Below, one piece after another: positions 7,890 through 15,704 of a DNA stretch of 33,952 bases. Positions within the stretch are counted from its first letter, which is position 1. Each line of letters begins with the position of its first letter. Under the pieces are notes generated by a model. It ran no database searches. It saw only the letters and a program-made list of their open reading frames with translations, and was not told the DNA's origin. Where the stretch lies: NCBI GenBank assembly GCA_943350395.1, contig CALRAD010000001.1, positions 99,860 to 133,811 on the forward strand. Reading direction: 5' to 3'. Both the position numbers and the translations under genes were made by a program. The DNA is from Candidatus Peribacteria bacterium (lineage in GTDB: Bacteria > Patescibacteriota > Gracilibacteria > Peribacterales > Peribacteraceae).

Positions 7890-10297
7890 GCTCTGTCTTC
7901 GACATCCGGCAAACGAAAGCGCATGCAGCGCTGCGTATGCGCAAAGTCGTGTTCGGACTGTACGCAGGAATCTTTGTCATTCTTATTTTCGTGCCGCTTC
8001 TGAAAGAAGAAATCGTCCAAAAGAACCCCCTGCCGCTTCTGACGGCAACCCTACTACTCCTCTGGATTGCATTCGTGATCGAACTGTTCCGAAGACAAAA
8101 ACTAATAACAAACACACCTGATGAACACCATGAAAACATCGCGGATCTGCTCTCGTACCACATGGTACTGCACCTGAGCGGGAAAACGACGATCAGTGCA
8201 GAGACGCTCCTGCAGGCGGCAACTGAAAGTGACCGCGGACTCTTCGTACTGCAACATATCGGCATCGAACGCAGTGACATCCTCGCTGCACTTCTGAAGA
8301 GTCCCGAGATCCCACTCGACATCTGCCTCAACTGGTGCAGGAATTCCATGAAAGAGCTGAATACGACCCGTTTGGATTCAACCGCGACGATCTACGCATT
8401 CATCACGCAGGTGCCGATACTCACGGCACTTCTGGAAATTGCTGACCTGAGCCAAGAAGACCTCCGAAAGATTCTGCAGGCCGAAGCATTCCACTTCGAG
8501 CTGCAGGAAAAAAGAAAACACACGCTTAGTCCTGACATGCTCGTTCGCCTGCTAGGATCGATCGGGAGGTCGTGGGTCATCGGATACAACACGGATCTCG
8601 AACGACTGACTGGTAATCTCTCCGCGCATATCCTCAGTCACGAACGTGCAGTCGTCATTCATAAAAACATCATCGACAATACGGTAAAAATTCTTGAAAG
8701 CGGCGCGCAGGCAAACATTCTTCTGATCGGACCAAGCGGAACCGGGAAACGAACTCTCGTCGAGAATATTGCCTATGCAATGCGAAAGCAGGAACTGCGA
8801 AGTTCTTCTCTATTCAGTGACGTATTGCTGCTGAAAACGGCACTGCTGCTCTCGGGAAGCAACCATAGTGATCAAACCCTGTTGCATGCACTCGGTAACG
8901 CAAAAGAAGGCGGCAAGTTCATTCTCGTCATCGAGGACATCGCGATGCTCCTCAAGGCGGCCGATGCGAGACTGAAGGACATTCTCATCAACATTCTGGA
9001 AGCGAAGAATATCCGGACGCTCTGTATTGCAGATAGTAGCGATTACTCAGCTCTGATCAAAACAGATCCCGCTCTCGATCATCTCCTGCAGAAAATATTC
9101 GTCGAAGAGACGGATGTCGAAGAGACGATGGCTGTACTTCTCGAAGAGTATTTCCGGATGGCGAACAAGAGACGGGTGCGCATCACCTACCGAGCCCTGA
9201 AAACGCTCCTTGCACTCTGCAAGCGCTACATCGGCAAGGGCGGCATGCCCGGTATCGCAACAGAAATTCTTGAGGAAGCACTCCTCACTGCACGATCGAC
9301 AACGACAAAGATCGTGACGGAGGACTCGATACGCGCCATTATCAGCAACCGGACCAGAATCGACGTCAGCGTGCTGACGGACAACGGCAAAGAGAAACTG
9401 ATGCACCTGAAGGAGAGTTTGCAGAAGGATATCGTCGGTCAGGAACATGCGATCGACTGCCTCGTTGCCGCACTCAAGCGCGGAAGGCTGAACATCGGAA
9501 GCGGCAAGCGACCGATCGGGACGTTCTTGTTCCTTGGCACCACGGGTCTTGGGAAAACAGAAACGGCGAAAGCGCTCGCAAAAGAATACTTCGGCGGAAC
9601 CGAACAGATGATTCGAATCGATCTGAATGAATACTCGAATGAATCCTCGATCCCTCTTCTGATCGGCGGTCAAACCGAACGCGGATTCACCGAAGGACTC
9701 CTCACGAAGAAAATCCAAGAACAACCCGCCTCAATCGTCCTGCTCGATGAAATCGAAAAGGCACACCCCAAGATCCTGAACCTGTTCCTGCAGATTCTCG
9801 ACGAGGGAACACTGACATCCGGTGACGGAGTAAAAACCGATTTCCGGAGCACCATCATCATCGCCACGAGTAATGCAGGGAGCCGCTGGATGGCGGAACA
9901 CACCGCACTGCAAGAAGATCAAGCACGAGAAGATTTCCGCAAGGCACTGCTCGAAACCGTCATCTCCGAGCGTACGTTCTCACCGGAATTCATCAACAGA
10001 TTTGACGAAGTCATCGTTTTTACGCAACCGAGCAGCGATGAAATAAAACAGCTGGCAATCCTGATGCTGGGCGACGTAATCCAGAGGTTCATGAAGGACC
10101 GAGGCATACGTCTGACGATTGCTGCGGACGTTCTCGACCTGCTCGTAGCGAAAGGCTTCTCACCGGAATATGGCGCTCGCGAGATGCGAAGAACAATTAC
10201 GCAGACCATCGAAAATTACTTGGCTGATTATCTGCTCTCGCACACGGTCGGACGGGGTGGGGAGATAGTGATTGAGGCGAAGGATCTCCTCGTCTGA
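7886..10297 (+). CDS. Membrane-anchored ClpC/ClpB-like AAA+ protein with degenerate first ATPase domain
   Basis: An 803-aa Clp-type AAA+ protein. Two membrane helices (about 20-39 and 48-68) precede a helical region (80-260). AAA-1 has a Walker A (GPSGTGKRT, 282-290), but its Walker B is FILVIEDIA (345-353), the arginine-finger pair of ClpC is replaced (DPALDHLLQKI, 394-404), and no GAKYRG pore loop is seen. AAA-2 looks active: GTTGLGKT (551-558), IVLLDEIEKAH (617-627), arginine finger in INRFDE (703-708), sensor 2 in GAREMRR (763-769). Its pore-loop GYVG is missing; the segment reads IGGQTERGF instead. No ClpP-binding loop is evident. It is coupled to the small membrane protein upstream and ends 1 bp from rnc, tail to tail. 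It probably remodels or pulls on membrane or envelope proteins; the substrate is unknown. Confidence 0.88.
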   Translation: MSSVFDIRQTKAHAALRMRKVVFGLYAGIFVILIFVPLLKEEIVQKNPLPLLTATLLLLWIAFVIELFRRQKLITNTPDEHHENIADLLSYHMVLHLSGKTTISAETLLQAATESDRGLFVLQHIGIERSDILAALLKSPEIPLDICLNWCRNSMKELNTTRLDSTATIYAFITQVPILTALLEIADLSQEDLRKILQAEAFHFELQEKRKHTLSPDMLVRLLGSIGRSWVIGYNTDLERLTGNLSAHILSHERAVVIHKNIIDNTVKILESGAQANILLIGPSGTGKRTLVENIAYAMRKQELRSSSLFSDVLLLKTALLLSGSNHSDQTLLHALGNAKEGGKFILVIEDIAMLLKAADARLKDILINILEAKNIRTLCIADSSDYSALIKTDPALDHLLQKIFVEETDVEETMAVLLEEYFRMANKRRVRITYRALKTLLALCKRYIGKGGMPGIATEILEEALLTARSTTTKIVTEDSIRAIISNRTRIDVSVLTDNGKEKLMHLKESLQKDIVGQEHAIDCLVAALKRGRLNIGSGKRPIGTFLFLGTTGLGKTETAKALAKEYFGGTEQMIRIDLNEYSNESSIPLLIGGQTERGFTEGLLTKKIQEQPASIVLLDEIEKAHPKILNLFLQILDEGTLTSGDGVKTDFRSTIIIATSNAGSRWMAEHTALQEDQAREDFRKALLETVISERTFSPEFINRFDEVIVFTQPSSDEIKQLAILMLGDVIQRFMKDRGIRLTIAADVLDLLVAKGFSPEYGAREMRRTITQTIENYLADYLLSHTVGRGGEIVIEAKDLLV

Positions 10298-10298
10298 T

Positions 10299-10991
10299 CT
10301 ACTTCCACCCCTTCACCTTCAGCGCTGCTTTTGCGGCATCCTGCTCTGCTTTCTGCTTCGTATTGCCTTCTCCGACTGACACTTTCTCCTCGCCGATGAA
10401 GACAGCACAGACGAAAAGTTTGCTGTGGTCGGGGCCGGACTCGGAGATCATGGAATAGGTCGGCGTGATGCCAGTCTTCTCCTGCGCTTTCTCCTGAAAC
10501 ACGCTCTTCTCGTCTCGATGCTTTCCTTTGGCGATCAGTTGTTTTAAGTGCGTAAGAATAAACGTATGGATGAACTTTCTCGCTTCATCCAGACCCTGAT
10601 CGAGGAACATTGCTCCGATGAACGCTTCGACGGCGTTCGCGAGATTGGATTTTTTCGTGCGCCCACCGCTGCTGTCTTCTCCGCGACTGAGGTACAAGTA
10701 CTCGCCAAGTTTGAGTTCCAGAGCCACTTCGTAGAGATGGTCTCCCTGCACCAACGCCGAACGCCAGTTCGTCAGCTCTCCTTCCGGACGATCGCTTAAG
10801 TGATAGAGATACTCGGTCGTGATGAGCTGCAAAACGGCATCACCGAGAAACTCGAGCCTCTCGTTATGCCCGTTCTTCGCTCGCTCGTGAAGCGCCGAGC
10901 GATGCGTAAGTGCCTGATGCAGCAAATCTTTGTTCTTAAACCGCACACCAGTTATTTTTTCGAGCCCGAGAAGGGATGTGGGATTGGACAT
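10299..10991 (-). CDS. rnc: Ribonuclease III
   Basis: Double-strand-specific RNase that processes rRNA and mRNA. The signature NERLEFLGDAVL is intact with its catalytic Glu and Asp, the second acidic pair lies in ANAVEAFIGAMFLD, and the C-terminus is a double-stranded-RNA-binding domain ending in KQKAEQDAAKAALK. The length of 230 aa is normal. It is the last gene of a minus-strand group rpmF-nusB-rnc, 20 bp after nusB, and its stop faces that of the AAA+ gene with a single base between. No Shine-Dalgarno sequence is seen before the ATG. The identity is secure. Confidence 0.96.
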   Translation of the reverse strand: MSNPTSLLGLEKITGVRFKNKDLLHQALTHRSALHERAKNGHNERLEFLGDAVLQLITTEYLYHLSDRPEGELTNWRSALVQGDHLYEVALELKLGEYLYLSRGEDSSGGRTKKSNLANAVEAFIGAMFLDQGLDEARKFIHTFILTHLKQLIAKGKHRDEKSVFQEKAQEKTGITPTYSMISESGPDHSKLFVCAVFIGEEKVSVGEGNTKQKAEQDAAKAALKVKGWK

Positions 10992-11011
10992 GACGTTACG
11001 TGAATTATGTC

Positions 11012-11422
11012 TTAATTCTTTTTATGTGCCAACGCATTCAGCACTCCGTTTACAAATTTCCCACTCTCGGCTGTGCCGTACTCTTTGGCAATATCGATCG
11101 CCTCATTCATGACGACTGCCGGCGGAGCATCTTTCAAGCAAAGCAATTCGTAGGCACCGATCAGCAAAATAGAACGCGTAATTGTATCCATGCGATCCAA
11201 GGGCCACTCGGGTGCATTCTGTTCGATAGCATTGCGAATGGTATCCGATTCCTTCAGGACGCCTGCAAGCAGACTCTTCGCAAACGAAGTGTCAACGGCC
11301 GCCGCACCTCCGAGCTCCTGCATGTTCATGGAAAGAGACGAGTCTTGATCGGCCGCCCTCACCTGAATTTCGAAAACGGCCTGCATTGCGGCAACCCGAG
11401 CGAGACGACGACGAGAAGGCAT
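11012..11422 (-). CDS. nusB: Transcription antitermination factor NusB
   Basis: All-helical RNA-binding factor that pairs with uS10 in rRNA antitermination complexes. The N-terminal RRRLARVAAMQAVFE, the central DRMDTITRSILLIGAYELL and the C-terminal VVMNEAIDIAKEYGTAESGK are characteristic. The length is 136 aa. It lies between bL32 (10 bp upstream) and rnc (20 bp downstream), so it is part of a translation/RNA-processing operon. Its partner uS10 is encoded 4 kb away. The start ATG gives the expected basic N-terminus. No oddities. Confidence 0.93.
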   Translation of the reverse strand: MPSRRRLARVAAMQAVFEIQVRAADQDSSLSMNMQELGGAAAVDTSFAKSLLAGVLKESDTIRNAIEQNAPEWPLDRMDTITRSILLIGAYELLCLKDAPPAVVMNEAIDIAKEYGTAESGKFVNGVLNALAHKKN

Positions 11423-11432
11423 AGGAGCGGAG

Positions 11433-11618
11433 TTACGCTTTCACCTTCGTGATTTTCTTCAAGGCTTTGCCGCTTCGACCCTTCATCGAAGCAGGACCTG
11501 CGTACGGCGAAGCTGCAAAATTCTTGAGTCTGACTACCTCTTTTCCAATATACACAGAATGCCTGCGGCGACCGCGATCTTTACTGAGCCGTTTCTTGGG
11601 GGTGGGCTTCTTGGACAT
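11433..11618 (-). CDS. rpmF: Probable ribosomal protein bL32, zinc-free form
   Basis: A 61-aa highly basic protein, MSKKPTPKKRLSKDRGRRR at the N-terminus, resembling the PKxxxSKxRRxxRR start of bL32. The zinc-binding cysteines of many bL32 proteins are absent, and the rest (VYIGKEVVRLKNFAASPYAG) does not match closely. Position supports the call: rpmF lies upstream of rnc in many bacteria, and here the order is rpmF-nusB-rnc. A promoter with TTGCGA and TAGGAT lies just upstream, inside the end of the Bax-inhibitor-like gene. It could instead be another small basic ribosomal protein, so the gene symbol is tentative. Confidence 0.6.
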   Translation of the reverse strand: MSKKPTPKKRLSKDRGRRRHSVYIGKEVVRLKNFAASPYAGPASMKGRSGKALKKITKVKA

Positions 11619-11629
11619 AAAGCTGCGGC

Positions 11630-11658
11630 ATCCTACCTCCTATTTCCGGACATCGCAA
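11630..11658 (-). promoter_or_regulatory. Promoter of the rpmF-nusB-rnc operon
   Basis: On the minus strand TTGCGA (11658-11653) and TAGGAT (11635-11630) are separated by 17 bp and overlap the 3' end of the upstream gene. The ATG follows 11 nt after the -10, which predicts a leader of about 5 nt. Confidence 0.5.
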
Positions 11659-12334
11659 GCATGAACCGGACGACATAGAGGAAGAGATTGAAAATATCGA
11701 GATAGAGAGAAAGCGCCAGCAGAAAGGGCGATGAACCCTTTCCAGATGCCGCGAGTCTCTGCATATCGAGTGCGAGAAACAGCGAGAAGATGACGATACC
11801 GATGCCCGAGATCACCACTTCGAAAGAAGACCCTCTGAGGGACGGAATGAAGATTTGCAGTATCGCGAAGACGATGAGACCGATCAAAGACTGGAAGAGG
11901 AAACGACCCATCGTCATGCTCAGATTCATCGACGTCGTCCTTGCAAAAACTCCCGCAGCGATCGTGAGAAGTGTCGTTGCAATCGCCGCATTGAGAAGGA
12001 TCGAAGCACCGTTCACGTATCCCGCGAGGATTGAAAGAAGAAACGGCGTAATCGTGAGACCCGAAATGAACGGAAAAGCGAGAAAGAGAATGTAATTGAG
12101 GGGTGCATGCCTACTCCAAACGCCAGCGGAAAGAATAAGCGCAAACTCTGCAATAAAAAGCAGAAAAATCCATCCCGATGCCAAGATCGGCAGTGCAAAA
12201 ACGGCACCAACAAAGACGCCGACGGCAGTCATCAGAAGTGCCAGAGCAACGAGGAAATAAGCATGGCTAGATTGCGCAGCAGTGAGCGGCGAAACACGAC
12301 CGGATGCCGGTGAGAAAGAGAAGCGGGAAATCAT
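11633..12334 (-). CDS. Bax inhibitor-1 / YccA-YbhL family membrane protein
   Basis: A 233-aa integral membrane protein with about seven hydrophobic helices. The C-terminal LALSLYLDIFNLFLYVVRFM is the hallmark of the Bax inhibitor-1 family, and LDMQRL lies in the conserved penultimate region. Family members are pH-sensitive calcium leak channels or, in E. coli YccA, modulators of the FtsH protease; the role here is not known. A TAGCAT -10 element lies 6 nt before the ATG, suggesting a leaderless mRNA. The gene is divergent from the pilin-like gene at 12385 and is followed on the same strand by the rpmF-nusB-rnc operon. Confidence 0.88.
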   Translation of the reverse strand: MISRFSFSPASGRVSPLTAAQSSHAYFLVALALLMTAVGVFVGAVFALPILASGWIFLLFIAEFALILSAGVWSRHAPLNYILFLAFPFISGLTITPFLLSILAGYVNGASILLNAAIATTLLTIAAGVFARTTSMNLSMTMGRFLFQSLIGLIVFAILQIFIPSLRGSSFEVVISGIGIVIFSLFLALDMQRLAASGKGSSPFLLALSLYLDIFNLFLYVVRFMLAMSGNRR

Positions 12335-12340
12335 AAATCT

Positions 12341-12346
12341 ATGCTA
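12341..12346 (-). promoter_or_regulatory. -10 element of the Bax-inhibitor-like gene, leaderless
   Basis: TAGCAT (12346-12341 on the minus strand), then AGATTT, then the ATG at 12334. The same hexamer at the same 6-nt distance precedes the GT2 gene at 30812. No clear -35. Confidence 0.45.
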
Positions 12347-12364
12347 CCACTTCCGATGGTTTTA

Positions 12365-12373
12365 TGCTATAAT
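12365..12373 (+). promoter_or_regulatory. Extended -10 promoter of the pilin-like operon
   Basis: TGCTATAAT (12365-12373), a full extended -10, then GATTGG and ATTTT before the ATG at 12385, predicting a 5-nt leader. The bases GATTGGATTT recur after the -10 of the structured RNA at 15734. Confidence 0.7.
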
Positions 12374-12384
12374 GATTGGATTTT

Positions 12385-13185
12385 ATGCGCAGATACAAGC
12401 CGTTCCCCACCCTGGCCGCGTTCTCGATAGTGCTCCTTGCATTGCCGGAACTCTGCTTTGCCGTCAACAACGGTTCTGCCCAACTAGCCCTCTTCATCAA
12501 CAATCACATCATCGAGGAAGCGCTTCTCGCTGTCGCAGGCGTTGCCGGAGCCTTTATGTTCTACTATGCCATCCGCCTGATCGTGACTGCCTACAACGAA
12601 CAGGCATTCACCGAGGTCATCAATTCCTTCATCTACGTTCTCACCGGACTCATCGTCATCGGACTCTCGCTCGCATTTCAAAACGCGTTCGTGGGGTCGG
12701 GCACCGCACCGCTCACAACTGCTGGAATCCCGTTCAACCCGTCTGCCTTAAACCCAAGCATCACGAGCATCGCGAATTTCATCCTGAAAGCTGCGGAAGG
12801 AGCATTCACCTTGACGATTGTCGTTGTGGGACTTCGGATGATCACGGCACAAGGAGACGAAGGGGAATTCGACAAATGGCGCAAAGTACTCGTCGAAAGT
12901 TGCATCGGCGTGATGCTGATGCTCATCACACAATCGATTATTCTCGCAATCCAGACACCCGGAGACCCCGGTGCGATCGTCGCAGAAATCGCCGGCATCG
13001 GACTCTTCCTGCTGACGATCATCGGGTTCGCGTGCATCCTTGCACTCGTCATCGCGGGGATCCTGCTCATCACTTCCATTGACGAGTCGCAACGCGATCG
13101 TGCCAAGAGAGCTGTTATCGGCACGTTGATCGCGCTCCTGATCGTCATCGTTGCCTATACGATCATCGTCACCTTCGCTCTCTAA
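12385..13185 (+). CDS. Exported protein with three tandem VirB2/T4SS-pilin-like hairpins (first of pair)
   Basis: A 266-aa protein with a signal peptide (MRRYKPFPTLAAFSIVLLAL..., cleavage near CFA). The mature part has three repeats of one pattern: hydrophobic helix, short charged turn, hydrophobic helix. The turns are YNEQAFTEV (about 72-80), QGDEGEFDKWRK (about 155-166) and SIDESQRDRAKRA (about 232-244). This two-helix hairpin with a polar turn is the layout of VirB2/TrbC pilins and of the T4SS-pilin family common in CPR bacteria, here three in one chain. ATG 12385 is chosen because an extended -10 promoter lies 11 nt before it. The paralogue-like gene at 13189 follows after 3 bp. It may be a pilus subunit, an inner-membrane channel or a scaffold; which of these is not known. 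Confidence 0.75.
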   Translation: MRRYKPFPTLAAFSIVLLALPELCFAVNNGSAQLALFINNHIIEEALLAVAGVAGAFMFYYAIRLIVTAYNEQAFTEVINSFIYVLTGLIVIGLSLAFQNAFVGSGTAPLTTAGIPFNPSALNPSITSIANFILKAAEGAFTLTIVVVGLRMITAQGDEGEFDKWRKVLVESCIGVMLMLITQSIILAIQTPGDPGAIVAEIAGIGLFLLTIIGFACILALVIAGILLITSIDESQRDRAKRAVIGTLIALLIVIVAYTIIVTFAL

Positions 13186-13188
13186 ACC

Positions 13189-14007
13189 ATGCGCTCCATC
13201 CGGACACAAATCAGGCTTCTGGCATTTGGCTCACTCCTGAGCATTCCACTCCCCGCAGCGGCGGCCGGAGGAGCGGATATTTCCGTAATGATGCTGAATC
13301 TTGTCACATCGTTTGCGCCCCTCTGGGCCTTCGCTGCAACACTCGTCGTCATCACCGCAGGATTCACTCTGGTCGTCTCCGAAGAGGAAGGAGCACTCGA
13401 CAAAGCGAGGAAGACAATCATGGCAGTGATCGCGGGAGGCATTATCACAACCATCATCATCACGATCGGACCCGTGCAATTCGTGAACAACTTCTTCAAC
13501 GGTGCAACCGGACTCGGCATTCCCGGCACCGTACTGAACACCACTCCTGCAGGAAATCTCGGCATCGAAGCCGAGGGAGTCGCCGGATGGCTTACCGCCA
13601 TTGCCGCGATGATGGGACTCTTCATCATCATCATCGCCGTCATACGCGCGGTGACGAGCTTCGGAGGCGACGAAGCGGCCTACACGAATGTTCGGAATTC
13701 TCTGCTGCAGGTCGTCATCGGACTCATCATCATCGGCGCAGCATTTCTCTTGAAACAGGTGTTCTTTGTGGACCATGAACCGAGCGCACTCATCGCACTG
13801 CTCACGGAAAAAATCGAGATCGTGCTGAAGTTCATCCTCATCATCGCTGTGGGCGTTCTCATCTATGCGGGACTCAGGATGGTCACAAGCTTCGGACGGG
13901 AAGAAGATTATTCTGCTTCAAAATCACTCATTGTCAGAGTCGCCGTCGGCATTCTGGTGATTCTTCTGGCATACAGTCTCGTCGTCATCGTTGCACGAAT
14001 ATTTTGA
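13189..14007 (+). CDS. Exported protein with three tandem VirB2/T4SS-pilin-like hairpins (second of pair)
   Basis: A 272-aa protein built like its upstream neighbour. It has a signal peptide (MRSIRTQIRLLAFGSLLSI..., cleavage after AAA), then three helix-turn-helix membrane hairpins with turns SEEEGALDKARK (about 64-75), SFGGDEAAYTNVRN (about 158-171) and SFGREEDYSASKS (about 233-245). The second and third units share the pattern LRMVTSFG/IRAVTSFG before an acidic turn, so they are related copies. It lies 3 bp after the first gene and is surely co-transcribed. A strong AT-rich inverted repeat follows. Whether it forms a filament or stays in the membrane cannot be told from sequence. Confidence 0.75.
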   Translation: MRSIRTQIRLLAFGSLLSIPLPAAAAGGADISVMMLNLVTSFAPLWAFAATLVVITAGFTLVVSEEEGALDKARKTIMAVIAGGIITTIIITIGPVQFVNNFFNGATGLGIPGTVLNTTPAGNLGIEAEGVAGWLTAIAAMMGLFIIIIAVIRAVTSFGGDEAAYTNVRNSLLQVVIGLIIIGAAFLLKQVFFVDHEPSALIALLTEKIEIVLKFILIIAVGVLIYAGLRMVTSFGREEDYSASKSLIVRVAVGILVILLAYSLVVIVARIF

Positions 14008-14008
14008 A

Positions 14009-14090
14009 AATCCAAAATCCAAATATCAAATTCCAAGCAGCAAGAAAATCAATTGGAATTTGGTTTTTATTTTTTGGAATTTTTTCGGAT
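14009..14090. terminator. Bidirectional AT-rich inverted repeat between convergent genes
   Basis: CAAATTCCAA (14027-14036) and TTGGAATTTG (14053-14062) form a perfect 10-bp stem, flanked by further related AATCC/GGAATT words and T-runs on both sides. It sits between the stop of the pilin-like operon and the end of folP, overlapping the folP stop, and could end transcription from both sides. Confidence 0.55.
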
Positions 14091-14906
14091 CCTCAGCACA
14101 TCCCTCGTCTCTTTCGGGTCGTGAGTTCTGATGAACAGAGCACCGTTTTCGACCGCAAGAATCGACGCGTCCAATGTGGCGGGTAAACGCTTCGACGACG
14201 GAAGATTCTCGGGGCCTGCCAGAAATGATTTCCTCGAAGGACTTACGAGAATCGGACCAAGTCCTTGAAGCTCCGAGAGACGCTCGAGGATCTCGAACGA
14301 ATACGCAGGATCAGACGAAATAAAATGCCCGAGCCCGGGATCGAGGATCATCTGTTCTTTTGCAATACCGTTCTTCAACGCTTGTGCAATGCGCTCTTCC
14401 AAAAACATTCGCACTGTGGCGATCACGTCGTCGTACCGCATGTTCTGCTTCGTCGTTCGCTGCGTCCGATCTTTACTGTACATCATGACGTAGGGACAGC
14501 CGTGACGAGCGATGACGGCAAACATGTTTGGATCACTTCTCCCCGCCGATACATCATTAATCATCACCGCTCCTTGCGTCAGTGCCGCATCGGCAACGTC
14601 TGCCTTCACCGTATCGATTGCTACCAAAGCATCCGGAAAAGAAAGGCGAAGTGCCTTGAGGGCAGGCAGAACTCGTGCCGTCTCGACCTCCGCAGAAACA
14701 TCCTTCGAATCGGGTCCGGTCGATTCTCCTCCAATCTCCAGTATGTCTGCACCTCCTTCGAGAGCTGCTTTGGCATTGGCAAGAAGCATCGACACATCAA
14801 GATTTTTGCCGCCGTCATAGTACGAATCGGGGGTTACATTCAGGATTGCAACAATCCCCGTTCGGGATGCAAGATCAAGCATTTTGGATCCGAAGAAGAA
14901 TTTCAT
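14067..14906 (-). CDS. folP: Dihydropteroate synthase
   Basis: Joins p-aminobenzoate to the pterin diphosphate in folate synthesis. A 279-aa TIM-barrel protein with the family motifs in order: GIVAILNVTPDSYYDGG, ILEIGGESTGP, VMINDVSAG, MILDPGLGHF, SRKSFL and the C-terminal IRTHDPKETRDVL, where most homologues have HDV. The ATG lies 6 nt after a TATACT -10 box that overlaps the divergent promoter of the 55-aa membrane protein. No other folate gene is nearby. Folate genes are often missing in CPR, so its presence is informative. Identity is secure. Confidence 0.95.
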   Translation of the reverse strand: MKFFFGSKMLDLASRTGIVAILNVTPDSYYDGGKNLDVSMLLANAKAALEGGADILEIGGESTGPDSKDVSAEVETARVLPALKALRLSFPDALVAIDTVKADVADAALTQGAVMINDVSAGRSDPNMFAVIARHGCPYVMMYSKDRTQRTTKQNMRYDDVIATVRMFLEERIAQALKNGIAKEQMILDPGLGHFISSDPAYSFEILERLSELQGLGPILVSPSRKSFLAGPENLPSSKRLPATLDASILAVENGALFIRTHDPKETRDVLRIRKNSKK

Positions 14907-14912
14907 AAAGAG

Positions 14913-14920
14913 AGTATACT
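14913..14920. promoter_or_regulatory. Palindromic shared -10 of two divergent leaderless genes
   Basis: AGTATACT reads as TATACT on both strands (14915-14920 plus, 14918-14913 minus). Each start codon (ATG 14927 plus, ATG 14906 minus) lies exactly 6 nt downstream of its own -10, so the layout is mirror-symmetric about the palindrome centre. No good -35 is seen on either side. Confidence 0.6.
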
Positions 14921-14926
14921 GTGTGC

Positions 14927-15094
14927 ATGTGGCCGTTCTCCAAAAAGAAACCAGAACTCGGCAAGCCCAGAAAAATGATGCGACGAATGATCGTAGGATT
15001 CATCATCGGCGGAGCGATCAGTTCGATCGTCGGTAAGACACTTCTCAAGGAGAAGAGGAGAGAGCATCTGGGGGAAGAAGATGACGAACAGTAA
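14927..15094 (+). CDS. 55-aa single-span membrane protein
   Basis: A short gene of 56 codons: MWPFSKKKPELGKPRKMMRR, then one hydrophobic helix (about 21-40, IVGFIIGGAISSIVG), then a charged tail (KEKRREHLGEEDDEQ). The glycine-rich helix with a basic flank on the cytoplasmic side resembles small YtxH-like membrane proteins, but I do not claim a family. Support comes from the -10 box exactly 6 nt before its ATG, shared with folP, and from its stop ending one base before that of gmk, tail to tail. Function unknown. Confidence 0.65.
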   Translation: MWPFSKKKPELGKPRKMMRRMIVGFIIGGAISSIVGKTLLKEKRREHLGEEDDEQ

Positions 15095-15673
15095 TTACGC
15101 CACAATCGCTTCCTCGACTTGCCGAATCGTGTCTGCAAGCTTTCCTTCGACATTCCTGATCTGGGTGTCTGTTTCCGATCGAACAGCAAGCTCCATTCGA
15201 ACGCTGTCGATACGCCTCTGTAATTCTTCTTTTTCAATCGGTGCGCGTTTCGTGATGTGACTAATGAGTTGTTCTTCACTCTCTGGAAGAATAAAAATTG
15301 TGTTCAATGTATAATTCTTGTCTGAGCCAAAATACGGTGAGCGACGAATATTTTGAAATCCCTGCACATCGACTTCCCGAATGACGGTCTTCCCCTGCTT
15401 AATCGCAGGAATAATTTCGTTTAAGAGCGTGCCATACCGCGCACCTTTATGAACCTGCGCCCATTCGAGAAATTTATCTTCCCTGCACCACTGCGAAAAT
15501 TCAACTTCCGAAACAAAGTGATAGAGATCCTCGCCTTCACCCTCCCGACGAGCTCTCGTCGTTGCTGAGCGGGGGAAAACGTACTCGGGGTGATTCATCT
15601 TCAGCGCCTTCAAAATGACACTTTTCCCGACACCGCTGGGACCGATGAGGAGAACGAGTTTGCCTTGTTGCAT
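15095..15673 (-). CDS. gmk: Guanylate kinase-like protein
   Basis: Phosphorylates GMP to GDP. The P-loop GPSGVGKSVI is at residues 11-20 of the chosen start (MQQGKLVLLIGPSGVGKS), followed by the GMP-binding region SATTRARREGEGEDLYHFVS (the family has TTRxPRxGExxGxDYxFV), the helix FLEWAQVHKGARYGT and the GKTVIREVDVQG strand. It has 192 aa. The longer frame back to 15883 would add 70 residues unlike the family, so the ATG at 15673 is preferred. A TACCAT hexamer lies 8 nt before it. The usual GMP-contact residues are mostly recognisable but several differ from standard Gmk (EGEGEDLYHF), so a related nucleotide kinase is possible. Confidence 0.82.
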   Translation of the reverse strand: MQQGKLVLLIGPSGVGKSVILKALKMNHPEYVFPRSATTRARREGEGEDLYHFVSEVEFSQWCREDKFLEWAQVHKGARYGTLLNEIIPAIKQGKTVIREVDVQGFQNIRRSPYFGSDKNYTLNTIFILPESEEQLISHITKRAPIEKEELQRRIDSVRMELAVRSETDTQIRNVEGKLADTIRQVEEAIVA

Positions 15674-15704
15674 GTGCGTGAATGGTAGCACTTCTCTTGA
15701 GGGC

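Noticed and set aside
9047-9724. Minus-strand ORF of 225 codons opposite the AAA+ gene
   Set aside because: Lies entirely inside a recognised gene and resembles no family.
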